From positions 2,046,001 through 2,110,000 of the forward strand of contig NZ_JAYRJY010000001.1 in assembly GCF_041906005.1 (NCBI RefSeq): 64,000 nucleotides of DNA. Reading direction: 5' to 3'. Shown piece after piece: positions 15,412-23,967 of this stretch; position 1 is the stretch's first letter; the number at the start of each line of letters is the position of its first letter. Source of the stretch: Ferrovibrio sp041906005. GTDB taxonomy: Bacteria; Pseudomonadota; Alphaproteobacteria; Ferrovibrionales; Ferrovibrionaceae. The notes beneath the pieces are model-generated. The model was given only the letters and a program-made list of their open reading frames with translations. It was not told where the DNA came from and made no database searches. The position numbers were made by a program, and so were the translations under genes.

Positions 15412-16059
15412 TTAATCCCGAGGCCAGTTTTCCGCCCAGGCGATGCCCTGCTTCTGCATCATGCGCTGGAAAGCCGGACGGATATACGTGGCGCCCACCA
15501 CGCGGCGGATATTCGGCCATAGCCACATGGGCTTGTCGAGAAACCGGCTCCAGCGGGCGAGCATGGCGAGATAGATGTCGCAGATCGTGAACTGCTCGCC
15601 GGTCATCCAGCGGTTATTGCCGATGCCATCGTTCAACACCTGGAAGCTGCGATACAGTTTGGGCTCCGCCGCCGCCTTCAACTCCGCCTGTCGGCCGGCA
15701 TCGGCGAAAGTCCAGTCGGGATGGAACCAGTCGAGGAAACCGACCTGGAGAGTATTGGTCATATAGGTCAGCCATTGGTAATGCCGGCCGCGGGCCTCAC
15801 TGCCCAGTGCCGGAACAAGATTGGCTTCGGGATGCTTGTCGGCGAGATACTGGCAAATGGCGGCGGTTTCGAAGATGACGAAATCACCGTCCACCAGCGT
15901 CGGGATGCGGCCATTCGGGTTGAACTTCTTGTATTCGGCCTGTTCGTGTTCCTTGGTCGCGATATCCAGCTTCGCCATCTCGTAGGCGACGCCGATTTCC
16001 TCCAGCACGGCCTGCGGCGCCATTGCCGCGGTGGCCGGCGCCCAAAACAGCTTGTACAT
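15412..16059 (-). CDS. Glutathione S-transferase family protein
   Basis: The protein is 215 residues from the chosen start (MYKLFWAPATAAMAPQAVLE). The N-terminal thioredoxin-like domain includes NPNGRIPTLVDGDFVIFETAAI, with the cis-Pro (IPTL) and the Glu-Thr that binds the glutathione gamma-glutamyl group. The C-terminal helical domain starts near 90. The longer frame to 16131 runs into the 3' end of purH and is not needed; GGGGA precedes 16059. It lies 31 bp after purH on the same strand. The substrate is unknown. Confidence 0.9.
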   Translation of the reverse strand: MYKLFWAPATAAMAPQAVLEEIGVAYEMAKLDIATKEHEQAEYKKFNPNGRIPTLVDGDFVIFETAAICQYLADKHPEANLVPALGSEARGRHYQWLTYMTNTLQVGFLDWFHPDWTFADAGRQAELKAAAEPKLYRSFQVLNDGIGNNRWMTGEQFTICDIYLAMLARWSRFLDKPMWLWPNIRRVVGATYIRPAFQRMMQKQGIAWAENWPRD

Positions 16060-16090
16060 TGCGTAACGTCCCCGGTTGTTTTTCTGATGG

Positions 16091-17680
16091 TTAGTGCCGG
16101 AAATGGCGCATGCCGGTGAAGACCATGGCAAGGCCCGCCTTGTTGGCGGCGTCGATCACTTCCTGGTCGCGGATCGAGCCGCCGGGCTGGATCACGGCCG
16201 TCGCGCCGGCTTCCACCAGAACTTCCAGGCCATCGGCAAACGGGAAGAACGCATCGGAGGCCGCCACCGAGCCCTTGGTCAGCGCATCGCTCAGGCCAGC
16301 GGCTTTCGCGGCATCCTGGGCCTTGCGATAGGCGATGCGGGCCGAGTCCACGCGGCTCATCTGGCCGGCGCCGATGCCCACCGTCGCGCCGTTCCTGGCA
16401 TAGACGATGGTGTTCGACTTCACATGCTTGCCGACGCGGAAGGCGAACAGCATGTCGGCCAGTTCCTGCGGCGTGGGCGCACGCTCGGTCACCACCTTCA
16501 GGTCGGCCTGCGTGATGCGGCCGGCGTCTCGCGTTTGCACCAGATAGCCGCCGGCCACCGATTTGACGAACCAGCCCGGCGCCACCGGATCGGCCATGCC
16601 GCCGGTGATCAGCAGGCGCAGGTTCTTCTTCGCCGCCAGAAACGCCTTGGCGTCTTCGTCGGCATCCGGGGCGACGATCACCTCGGTGAAGATGGCGCCG
16701 ATCTTTTCGGCGGTGGCCTTGTCCAGCTTGCGGTTCATGGCGACGATGCCGCCATAGGCCGAAGTGCTGTCGCAGCGCAGCGCCGCGTCCCAGGCGTCGG
16801 CCAGCGTGTTGGCCATCGCCACGCCGCAGGGATTGGCATGCTTGATGATGGCAATCGTCGGTTTGTCAGAAAATTCCGACACCAGCTCGAAGGCCGCATC
16901 GGTGTCGTTCAGGTTGTTGTAGGAGAGTTCCTTGCCCTGCAGCTGCTTTGCCGTCGCCACGCCCGGGCGCTGGTCGCCGGGGACCACGTAAAAAGCTGCC
17001 TGCTGGTGCGGGTTCTCGCCATAGCGCAGTGTCTGCTTGCGCTCGGCCGAGAGCAGCAGGGTCGGCGGGAAATCCTCACCATTCTGGCGCGCGAACCAGG
17101 TGGCGATCATGCTGTCGTAGCTGCCGGTATGGGCATAGGCTTTCGCCGCCAGTTCGCGGCGTAATTTGAGCGGCGTGGCGCCGTTGTTGGCTTTCAGGGC
17201 CTCCAGCACCTTCGCGTAATCGGCCACGTCCACCACCACGTTCACATAGCCGTGGTTCTTCGCCGCCGAGCGGATCATGGCCGGGCCGCCGATATCGATA
17301 TTCTCGATGCAGGTGGGGAAATCGGCGCCCTTGGCCACGGTGGCGGCGAAGGGATAGAGGTTCACGACCACGAGGTCGATCGGCGGGATGTTGTGCTTGT
17401 CCATCGCCGCCTTGTGCTCGGGCTCGTCGCGCAGGGCCAGGATGCCGCCATGGATGGTGGGGTGCAGGGTCTTCACCCGTCCGTCCATCATCTCGGGGAA
17501 GCCGGTATGCTCGGCCACTTCCTTCACCGCCACACCGGCATCCTTCAGGGCCTTGTAGGTGCCGCCGGTGGACAGGATCTCGATGCCGAAGCCGGCCAGG
17601 GCCTTGCCGAACTCGACCAGCCCGGTCTTGTCGGAAACGGAAAGCAGAGCACGGCGCACAGGGATCAGGTCGGCGGACAT
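16091..17680 (-). CDS. purH: Bifunctional AICAR formyltransferase/IMP cyclohydrolase
   Basis: Performs the last two steps of purine biosynthesis. The 529 residues consist of an N-terminal MGS-like cyclohydrolase domain (about 10-150: RRALLSVSDKTGLVEFG, LSTGGTYKAL, MMDGRVKTLHPTIHGGIL) and a C-terminal transformylase domain with RYGENPHQQAAFY, KHANPCGVA, SNTIVYARNGATVGIGAGQ and the terminal GMRHFRH. The 17680 ATG (MSADLIPVRRAL) gives the usual family length; the extension to 17764 is rejected. It is divergent from accA. Confidence 0.97.
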   Translation of the reverse strand: MSADLIPVRRALLSVSDKTGLVEFGKALAGFGIEILSTGGTYKALKDAGVAVKEVAEHTGFPEMMDGRVKTLHPTIHGGILALRDEPEHKAAMDKHNIPPIDLVVVNLYPFAATVAKGADFPTCIENIDIGGPAMIRSAAKNHGYVNVVVDVADYAKVLEALKANNGATPLKLRRELAAKAYAHTGSYDSMIATWFARQNGEDFPPTLLLSAERKQTLRYGENPHQQAAFYVVPGDQRPGVATAKQLQGKELSYNNLNDTDAAFELVSEFSDKPTIAIIKHANPCGVAMANTLADAWDAALRCDSTSAYGGIVAMNRKLDKATAEKIGAIFTEVIVAPDADEDAKAFLAAKKNLRLLITGGMADPVAPGWFVKSVAGGYLVQTRDAGRITQADLKVVTERAPTPQELADMLFAFRVGKHVKSNTIVYARNGATVGIGAGQMSRVDSARIAYRKAQDAAKAAGLSDALTKGSVAASDAFFPFADGLEVLVEAGATAVIQPGGSIRDQEVIDAANKAGLAMVFTGMRHFRH

Positions 17681-17824
17681 TGGCTGGGGCCTCGTTGGCG
17701 AGAGAAGGAAGGCGGCGAGGCTATAGCATGATGCGGTCACCCCCGGAAGGCGTGTAAAATCCATCCCAATTCAATGGTTTACAGGGTTTGTGCCGGGCCG
17801 CGATCCATGCTACACGAGGCCCCC

Positions 17825-18778
17825 ATGCGCTCCTATCTGGAATTCGAGAAGCCGATCGCCGAGCTTGAGGCGAAGATCGCCGAACTCAGGCAGCTGGTCG
17901 ACAGCGGCAACACCGACATCGCGGAAGATCTGGAAAAGCTGGAGGCCAAGGCCGCCCAGCAGCTGCAGGCCACCTATGCCAGGCTGGGTGCCTGGCAGAA
18001 AACCCAGGTCGCCCGCCACCAGGACCGGCCGCATTTCGCCGATTATGTGGCCGGCCTGATCGAGGATTTCGTGCCGCTGGCCGGTGACCGCAATTTCGCC
18101 GAAGACGCCGCCATCGTCGGCGGCCTGGGCCGGTTCCGCGGCCGGGCCGTTATGGTGATGGGCCATGAAAAGGGCCGCACCACCGAAAGCCGGTTGAAGC
18201 ACAATTTCGGCATGGCCAAGCCGGAAGGCTACCGCAAGGCGATCCGCCTGATGCGCATGGCCGACCGCTTCCGCCTGCCGGTGATCACGCTGGTCGATAC
18301 CGCCGGCGCCTATCCCGGCGTGCAGGCGGAGGAACGCGGCCAGGCCGAGGCCATTGCGCGGGCCATCGACTGCTGCCTCGATATCCGCGTGCCGCTGGTG
18401 GCCGCCATCGTGGGCGAGGGCGGCTCGGGCGGCGCGGTTGCTTTGGCGGCTGCCAACCGCGTGCTGATGTTCGAACACGCGATCTATTCGGTGATCTCGC
18501 CGGAAGGCTGCGCCGCCATCCTGTGGAATGATGGCTCGAAGGCACAGGATGCCGCCGAAGCTTTGCGCGTGACGGCGGAAGACCTGCTGAAGCTGAAAGT
18601 GGTCGACGAGATCGTGAAAGAGCCCATCGGCGGCGCCCATCGCGATCCGACGCGTGCCATCGCCGCCCTGGGCGATGCGCTGGAGGCCAATCTGCGTGGC
18701 CTGCTGGGCCAGGAACCCGGCAGTTTGCGCGAGGCGCGCCGGCGCAAATTCCTCGACATGGGCAGTTACGGCCTGTAA
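17825..18778 (+). CDS. accA: Acetyl-CoA carboxylase carboxyltransferase alpha subunit
   Basis: Forms the carboxyltransferase with AccD, making malonyl-CoA. The 317 residues begin with the family-typical MRSYLEFEKPIAELEAKI and contain FGMAKPEGYRKAIRLM, PVITLVDTAGAYPG, the oxyanion motif GEGGSGGAVALA, and ISPEGCAAILW. Start chosen at the ATG that matches the AccA N-terminus; the in-frame extension upstream has no homology. It is monocistronic, ended by a strong terminator at 18805-18834. Confidence 0.97.
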   Translation: MRSYLEFEKPIAELEAKIAELRQLVDSGNTDIAEDLEKLEAKAAQQLQATYARLGAWQKTQVARHQDRPHFADYVAGLIEDFVPLAGDRNFAEDAAIVGGLGRFRGRAVMVMGHEKGRTTESRLKHNFGMAKPEGYRKAIRLMRMADRFRLPVITLVDTAGAYPGVQAEERGQAEAIARAIDCCLDIRVPLVAAIVGEGGSGGAVALAAANRVLMFEHAIYSVISPEGCAAILWNDGSKAQDAAEALRVTAEDLLKLKVVDEIVKEPIGGAHRDPTRAIAALGDALEANLRGLLGQEPGSLREARRRKFLDMGSYGL

Positions 18779-18804
18779 GTCGCCAATTGCCTGAAAACGG
18801 CATC

Positions 18805-18834
18805 AGGCCCGCGGCATGCGCTGCGGGCCTTTTT
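18805..18834 (+). terminator. Rho-independent terminator of accA
   Basis: AGGCCCGC (18805-18812) pairs with GCGGGCCT (18823-18830), with a 10-nt loop, followed by TTTTT. It is 26 bp after the accA stop. Confidence 0.85.
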
Positions 18835-18872
18835 GTATCCGGTTGGGGTCTTGGGCAGTGGCGCTGCCGGAT

Positions 18873-19484
18873 TCACGCTCTGATGAAATCCGCCACCGAT
18901 GGCGCGATATCGGCGGCGCGGTCACGCGGGAAGCCGTGATCGCCGCCTTTGATAATCTGCAAGCGGGCTTGCGGAAGCAGGTTCTGCAGGTGGCGGCCGA
19001 TGCTCACCGGGCTGATCCTGTCGGCATCGCCCCAGAGCAGCAGCACGGGGATGCGGATGTCGCCGATCTGCGGCGTATGGTCGGCTTTGGCCTGTGTGAT
19101 CCAGCCGGCCGCGCGCGGATATTCGGCGCGATACTCCGGCCGCCAGTCGGCGGCGCCAAACCGCGCCACATCGACGCCGCCGGAACTGGCCGTCAGTACC
19201 AGATGGGTAATGCGCTCCGGCCAGCGCAGCGCCAGGCGGATGGCGAAGATGCCACCCATCGAATGAGCCAGGATGACATTGCCGGCCGGTGCCAGATGCT
19301 TTTCCGCATGATGCGTCAGGGCATCCAGGCTGTCGTAACCCGGCGCGTGCGGCTCATGGCCCAGCCCCGGCCAGTTCAGGTAGGCCTTGTCCCAGTCATC
19401 GGGGAGCAGCCGGCCCAGCGGATGCCAGAACGCGGCCGCACCGCCGGCACCGGGCAGGAACAGCAGATGGCGTGGAACCGTCAT
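18873..19484 (-). CDS. Alpha/beta hydrolase
   Basis: The 203-residue protein has the alpha/beta hydrolase fold: HLLFLPGAGGAAAFW near the start, AHSMGG nucleophile elbow (Ser of HSMGG) at about 81-86, the acid in LLWGDADRISP, and the catalytic His in GGDHGFPRD. The start at 19484 (MTVPRHLLFLPG) gives the normal N-terminus; a further ATG 30 bp upstream is possible. It is short for the family but complete. The substrate is unknown. It lies 39 bp downstream of the HD-GYP gene on the same strand. Confidence 0.82.
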   Translation of the reverse strand: MTVPRHLLFLPGAGGAAAFWHPLGRLLPDDWDKAYLNWPGLGHEPHAPGYDSLDALTHHAEKHLAPAGNVILAHSMGGIFAIRLALRWPERITHLVLTASSGGVDVARFGAADWRPEYRAEYPRAAGWITQAKADHTPQIGDIRIPVLLLWGDADRISPVSIGRHLQNLLPQARLQIIKGGDHGFPRDRAADIAPSVADFIRA

Positions 19485-19523
19485 ACCCGGATGGGTATCA
19501 CAGGCCGCGCGCAATCAGCAGCC

Positions 19524-20162
19524 TTATCCATCCCAGCCAAGCTGATTGTCGTGTTCGACATAGATGCGGCGGATGGTTTCCGACCGGGCGGCAAAGGCCG
19601 CCATCACGTCCGGATGGAAATGGCCGGGCCTGGTGCGCTCGTCGCCCCGGGTCATCACCTGCATCGCCTCGTCATGGGTGATGCCCTTCTTGTAGGGGCG
19701 GTCGGCCCGCAGGGCGTCGTAGACATCGGCAACGGCGATGATGCGGGCCATCACCGGAATCGCATCGCCAGCCAGACCGCGCGGATAGCCGCTGCCGTCA
19801 TGGCGTTCATGATGCATCAGCGCCACGTCGGCAGCGAGGTCGAACCACGGATGGCCGATCCCGGCCAGCAGATTGTGGCCGCTGGCGGAATGGTCGGCCA
19901 TGACCTGGATTTCCACGGCGTCGAGCCGACCGGGCTTGAACAGGATCGTATCCGGCACCGTGCATTTGCCCACGTCATGCAGCAGCGCGGCGATCTTCAG
20001 TTGTTCGACCGTGGTCGCATCGCAGCCCAGGGCGTCGCAGATGGCCGCGCTGGCTTCAATCATCCGGCTGCCATGCTCGAACGTGGCGTCGTCCTTGGCG
20101 TGGGCGGTGCGTGCCAGCGCACGGGCAGCGGGGAAAATGGCGACGAGCTGTGACGAAGGCAT
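19524..20162 (-). CDS. HD-GYP domain phosphodiesterase-like protein
   Basis: The 212 residues are essentially one HD-GYP domain: AALLHDVGK supplies the HD metal ligands, and HHERHDGSGYPRGL contains the GYP signature, followed by ARIIAVADVYDALRADRPYK. Such domains hydrolyse cyclic di-GMP or related nucleotides. No sensory domain is attached, so it may be controlled by a partner or by expression. The start is uncertain: 20162 (MPSSQLVAIFP) is chosen, but the frame stays open to 20270. An AT-rich promoter-like stretch lies at 20280-20340. Confidence 0.85.
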   Translation of the reverse strand: MPSSQLVAIFPAARALARTAHAKDDATFEHGSRMIEASAAICDALGCDATTVEQLKIAALLHDVGKCTVPDTILFKPGRLDAVEIQVMADHSASGHNLLAGIGHPWFDLAADVALMHHERHDGSGYPRGLAGDAIPVMARIIAVADVYDALRADRPYKKGITHDEAMQVMTRGDERTRPGHFHPDVMAAFAARSETIRRIYVEHDNQLGWDG

Positions 20163-20420
20163 ATGAAGGAGGGGTCCTGCGCGGCGTATTCGGGTGGTCC
20201 ACCCGGAAGGTAGGATTGGCGAGCTGCGGGCGTCGCTGGCAGCAGCGCACACGCCATTACCCAGAAACACTGTACCCGGACTTTGGACGAAGAATTACAA
20301 GTTTGAAATGCAAATCTGACAGAAGTCAAAAATAGTCATAGCGCATCGATACCATCTGCGCGTTGTTCTGCAGCGCGATGACGAAGGAACGGGCGGCTGA
20401 CGTAATATGGTGGTGAAGGG

Positions 20421-20882
20421 TTAGCTTTGCGCCGGCCGCTTCAGCACCATCTGGGTGCCGAAGAAACTCATCACCGTTTCGCCCTTCTGGTTCTCGATCC
20501 AGTATTTCATGCGCACGATGCCGCGATCGGGCTTGGATGCGCTTTCGCGCTTGTCCTCGATGCTGGCACGGCCATAAAGCGTGTCACCCGGCCGCACCGG
20601 CATGAACCAGCGGATTTCATCCAGCCCCGGCGAGCCCATGCTGCCTTTACCCAGCAGGCCGGCCTGCAGCAGCATGCGGAAGCCCAGCAACCCGGTCTGC
20701 CAGCCCGAGGCGATCAGCCCGCCATAGGGTGATTTCTCGGCGGCGATCTTGTCGAGATGAAAGGGCTGCGGGTCATAGGTGAAAGCAAAGGCCAGGATCT
20801 CGGCCTCCGAGATTGTCACGCCATCAGCCCTGATGATCTCGCCGACGGTATAATCCTCGAACCAGCGTTCACTTCTGCTCAT
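20421..20882 (-). CDS. MaoC-like hotdog dehydratase
   Basis: The 153-residue protein matches MaoC/R-hydratase proteins: RWFEDYTVGEII at the N-terminus and AFTYDPQPFHLDKIAAE followed by YGGLIASGWQT, where the Asp and His of YDPQPFH form the hydratase dyad. RPGDTLYGRASIEDKR and IVRMKYWIENQ are also typical. It acts on an enoyl-CoA or enoyl-ACP substrate. It ends the lysE-epoxide hydrolase-maoC run on the minus strand; the epoxide hydrolase stop is 3 bp before its start. Confidence 0.9.
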   Translation of the reverse strand: MSRSERWFEDYTVGEIIRADGVTISEAEILAFAFTYDPQPFHLDKIAAEKSPYGGLIASGWQTGLLGFRMLLQAGLLGKGSMGSPGLDEIRWFMPVRPGDTLYGRASIEDKRESASKPDRGIVRMKYWIENQKGETVMSFFGTQMVLKRPAQS

Positions 20883-20885
20883 TGC

Positions 20886-22073
20886 TCACACACTCACATT
20901 GCGGAAAAACGACTGCACATCCTGGATGAAGGCGTCCGGCTGCTCCATTGCCACGAAATGGCCGCCGCGCTCCAGGTCGCGGCGATGCGTCACATGATAG
21001 CCACGCTCCAGCCAGCCTTTCGGCGGTGGCGGCACCAGATCCCAGGGCGGCAGCAGGAAGCCGGTGGGGCTGTGCACGAATTCGCCGGGCTTCAGGTTGA
21101 AGTCGCCGCTGCGCAAGGCCGCCCAGTAAAGCCAGGCCGCCGTGGTGGAGGTGTCGGTCAGCCAGTAGAGTGCGATATTGGCGATCAGATGGTCGATGTC
21201 GAAGGGTGGATCCTGTTCCACCGGCGCACGGGCGAAGCCATGGAATTTCTCCACGATCCAGCCGGCAAGGCCCGCCGGACTGTCGCTGAGGCCGTAGCCG
21301 AGCGATGTGGGCTTGGTGCTCTGGATCGCCAGATAGCCGGCCTCGCTGGCGTGGATCTTCTTGGTGCGGGCGATCCATTCCTTCTCGGCGGCCGTGAGCG
21401 GCGGACTGTCCTTGCTCAGCGCCGGACGCAGCGGCACCATGTTGAGATGCAGCATCACGGCCTGGTCGGGATAATCGGCACCTAGCCAGCTCGACACCAC
21501 CGACCCCCAGTCGCCGGCCTGCGCCAGGAAACGCGGATAGCCCAGCACCTCCACCATCAAATCGCGCCACAGACGGGCGATGGCACGCGGCGCGATCGGC
21601 TGTTCCAGCGGCATGGAAAAGCCGTAACCGGGTAAAGTTGGGCAGATCACCGTGAAGGCATCCGCCACCTTGCCGCCGAAGCGTTCGGGATGCGCCAGCT
21701 TTTCGATGACATCGATAAACTCGAACACCGAACCGGGCCAGCCATGGGTGAGCAGCAGCGGTCGCGGATTGTCGCCCGAGCCTGGCTCGATCAGGAAATG
21801 CACGTTCTGCAGCTTGCCAGTATCGGGCCGTTTCAGCGCCACGCGATATTGCAGGAAGCGGTTCAGCTGCGTTTCCCAGTGGCGCCAGTCGAATCCGTTT
21901 TGCCAGCGCGCGATGAAGCGGCGCATGTAGGCGCCGTTGCTGCCATATTGCCAGGCGGCATCGGCAGGTTCGGCGGGGAAGCGCGTCAGCGCCAGACGCT
22001 GTTTCAGGTCGGCCAGCGCGGCATCGGGGATCGCGATGGTGAATTTTTCCGCGGCGGGGGCCAGACGCAGCAT
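20886..22073 (-). CDS. Epoxide hydrolase (EHN-domain, microsomal-like)
   Basis: The 395-residue protein has the N-terminal epoxide hydrolase domain (about 10-115: PDAALADLKQRLALTRFP) and an alpha/beta hydrolase core. HGWPG (110-114) is the oxyanion motif, Asp188 in AQAGDWGS the nucleophile, and the His of ERGGHFVAMEQP near 372 the base. It opens epoxides to diols. It is 1 bp downstream of the LysE gene and 3 bp upstream of maoC, so the three are cotranscribed. The physiological substrate is not evident. Confidence 0.92.
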   Translation of the reverse strand: MLRLAPAAEKFTIAIPDAALADLKQRLALTRFPAEPADAAWQYGSNGAYMRRFIARWQNGFDWRHWETQLNRFLQYRVALKRPDTGKLQNVHFLIEPGSGDNPRPLLLTHGWPGSVFEFIDVIEKLAHPERFGGKVADAFTVICPTLPGYGFSMPLEQPIAPRAIARLWRDLMVEVLGYPRFLAQAGDWGSVVSSWLGADYPDQAVMLHLNMVPLRPALSKDSPPLTAAEKEWIARTKKIHASEAGYLAIQSTKPTSLGYGLSDSPAGLAGWIVEKFHGFARAPVEQDPPFDIDHLIANIALYWLTDTSTTAAWLYWAALRSGDFNLKPGEFVHSPTGFLLPPWDLVPPPPKGWLERGYHVTHRRDLERGGHFVAMEQPDAFIQDVQSFFRNVSV

Positions 22074-22074
22074 G

Positions 22075-22701
22075 TCAGCCCCGCTTCAGCGCCGCGGTCA
22101 GCAGGCCGGCACCAATCAGCATGCCGCCGCCGGCGCGGTTCATGTTTTTCAACACGCGCGGGCTGACGATGCGATGGCGCGCCCGCCCCATCATGGCGAT
22201 CCAGCAGCCCTGGATCGAGGCCGCGAGAATATTGAGCGTGAGGGTCAGCAGCACGACCTGCGGCAGCAGGGGCCTGGCCGGATCGATGAATTGCGGCAGG
22301 AAGGCCGCGAAAAACAGAATCCCCTTCGGATTCAGCAAGGTGACGACAAAGGTCTGCAGAATAGCTTCCCCGGCGGTTCTGCGGTTGGCGGCGACCGGAG
22401 TCATATCCGCTGGCGGCGCGCGCCACAGCTTGATGCCCAGCCAGACCAGATAGGCGGCGCCGAGCCATTTCATCACCAGGAAGGCTTCGGCCGAAGCGGC
22501 CAGCAGGGCGCTGAAACCCAGCGTGGATAATGTGATGGCGCCGATATCGCCAAGGGTGACGCCGATCAGGCTGATCGCGCCGACACGTGGCCCACTGGCC
22601 ATAGTATGGCCCATCACCATCAAGGTGGTTGGCCCGGGAATCAGGATCATCACCGTCGCGGCGGCGGCGAAGGCGAGCCAAAGGTCGAGACTGATCGGCA
22701 T
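22075..22701 (-). CDS. LysE/RhtB family exporter
   Basis: The 208-residue protein has six hydrophobic helices. It starts MPISLDLWLAFAAAATVMIL and has the family motif IPGPTTLMVMGHTMASG, then GVTLGDIGAI and LLNPKGILFFAAFLPQFI. These proteins export amino acids or related compounds. The start at 22701 is supported by GGGAGG upstream; the longer frame to 23070 is antisense to nothing useful and overlaps DUF2891. It is 1 bp upstream of the epoxide hydrolase. Confidence 0.92.
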   Translation of the reverse strand: MPISLDLWLAFAAAATVMILIPGPTTLMVMGHTMASGPRVGAISLIGVTLGDIGAITLSTLGFSALLAASAEAFLVMKWLGAAYLVWLGIKLWRAPPADMTPVAANRRTAGEAILQTFVVTLLNPKGILFFAAFLPQFIDPARPLLPQVVLLTLTLNILAASIQGCWIAMMGRARHRIVSPRVLKNMNRAGGGMLIGAGLLTAALKRG

Positions 22702-22777
22702 GCTGAATTCCTCCCGTGATGCAGCCAGCCACAGGCGAGGCCGGTTTGGCAAGCCTGTCATCACGGCAGGGAAGGGG

Positions 22778-23785
22778 TCAGTCAGCCAGTCCTTCGACGG
22801 CCAACGCCGCAAAGGTTGCCAGCCAATGCTCGCCACCATATTCGCCGCTTTCCAGGAAGGGCAGGCTGGCGGCTTCATGCGCCGCTGCCATCTCGCGCAG
22901 CAACGAGGATCGCGAATCCGGCAGGGTATTGGCGATGCCGCGCAGACACCAGGCGCGCGAGAGATTGAGTCCATCCAGATGCACGCCCTTGGCATCGCTG
23001 CGGTCGGCCACGATGGCTGGCGCGAAGGATGGCGCTGGCAGGAATGTTGTGAACCAATCGGCGAAATCACCGCCCGGCAATACCATGGCCAGAAGCAGCG
23101 CTTCGGTCAGCGCGCCGGAGAGAAAATCATCGCCATTGGGTTCGTAATGCGCGGGGTAAGCGGCATCGGGCAAGAATTTGCCCCGCGCATAATCCGTAAT
23201 GGCCTGTTCCAGACCGGCATCGCCGCAGATGCGGGCGTAATGCAATGCCAGCACCAGGCCGAAGGCGGTGTTGAAATGCGTGCCGGTGCGGATCGGATAG
23301 GTCAGTTTCGCCAGATAGGCCGGGAAGGCGCGGGCGATATGATTTTCCAGAGGTCGCAGGGCGGTGCGCCAGACCTTTGCTTCCGGCTGCGGCCAGAGTT
23401 GCAGTTCCGCGCATAAAGCCAGCAGCCAGCCCCAGCCGTAGGGCCGTTCCCAGGTGCCGCGCCCGGGCTGCCGCATATAGTCCGCTTCGGCCGCACCGGC
23501 TTCAGGCGTGAAATGCGATGTGAACAGCGCAAGGGCCTGACCGGCGATCGGCAGGTCTGGATGGCGGCGCAGGCAGCGCGCCAGCAGCCACCAGCCATGC
23601 ACGCAGGAATGCCAATCATAGGATCCGTAAAACACCGGATGCAGATCGCGGGGCGACCGCAGGTCTGCCGGGCCGTTCAGGAAATGCGCCAGGCTGTTGG
23701 GATATTCGGCGGTGAGGTTGCGCAAGGGCAGGGCGGCGAACCGGCTGGCCTGCTGCGGGCTGAGGCGGACTGTGGGATCAATCAT
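22778..23785 (-). CDS. DUF2891 family protein
   Basis: The 335-residue soluble protein matches DUF2891: YPNSLAHFLNGPADL near the N-terminus, HPVFYGSYDWHSCVHGWWLL at about 48-67, WERPYGWGWLL and LSGALTEALLLAMVL, LNLSRAWCLRGIA. The alternation of aromatic helices suggests an alpha/alpha-toroid-like fold as in glycosidases and lyases. The function of the family is not established. It stands next to a repeat-rich AT region, which may be its promoter, and is separated from lysE by 76 bp. Confidence 0.85.
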   Translation of the reverse strand: MIDPTVRLSPQQASRFAALPLRNLTAEYPNSLAHFLNGPADLRSPRDLHPVFYGSYDWHSCVHGWWLLARCLRRHPDLPIAGQALALFTSHFTPEAGAAEADYMRQPGRGTWERPYGWGWLLALCAELQLWPQPEAKVWRTALRPLENHIARAFPAYLAKLTYPIRTGTHFNTAFGLVLALHYARICGDAGLEQAITDYARGKFLPDAAYPAHYEPNGDDFLSGALTEALLLAMVLPGGDFADWFTTFLPAPSFAPAIVADRSDAKGVHLDGLNLSRAWCLRGIANTLPDSRSSLLREMAAAHEAASLPFLESGEYGGEHWLATFAALAVEGLAD

Positions 23786-23856
23786 GCCGCGATCTCGCCT
23801 GGCCGCAGCCCGAGCGTCAATCCCTTGCCGGCCGGGTGGGCGGGGCAGTCCGGGAA

Positions 23857-23930
23857 ATATTAAGAATATGTTGAGAACAAAATAAGAAATATTCTCTGGA
23901 CGTTCTCATTTTTCCGTGGCAGTGTTCTCA
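23857..23930. promoter_or_regulatory. AT-rich region with several inverted and direct repeats
   Basis: Between the divergent DUF2891 and small PG-binding genes lie: ATATT-AAG-AATAT (23857-23869); AGAATAT (23863-23869) with its reverse complement ATATTCT (23889-23895); and the heptamer TGAGAAC (23872-23878) whose reverse complement GTTCTCA occurs at 23902-23908 and 23924-23930. The two GTTCTCA copies are 22 bp apart, about two helical turns. This looks like an operator array in a divergent promoter; the factor is unknown. Confidence 0.55.
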
Positions 23931-23967
23931 TATCGTTCAGGCAGATTATGCAGGAAAGGCAGCTGTC

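Noticed and set aside
14227..15522. 431-codon plus-strand frame over cfa
   Set aside because: Antisense to cfa, which has complete methyltransferase motifs.
18816..20153. 445-codon plus-strand frame over the hydrolase and HD-GYP genes
   Set aside because: Covers two minus-strand genes with clear motifs; no domain in the frame itself.
23902..23930. LexA box of the alphaproteobacterial GTTC-N7-GTTC type
   Set aside because: The two GTTC copies are 18 bp apart, not 7, so it is not a standard SOS box.
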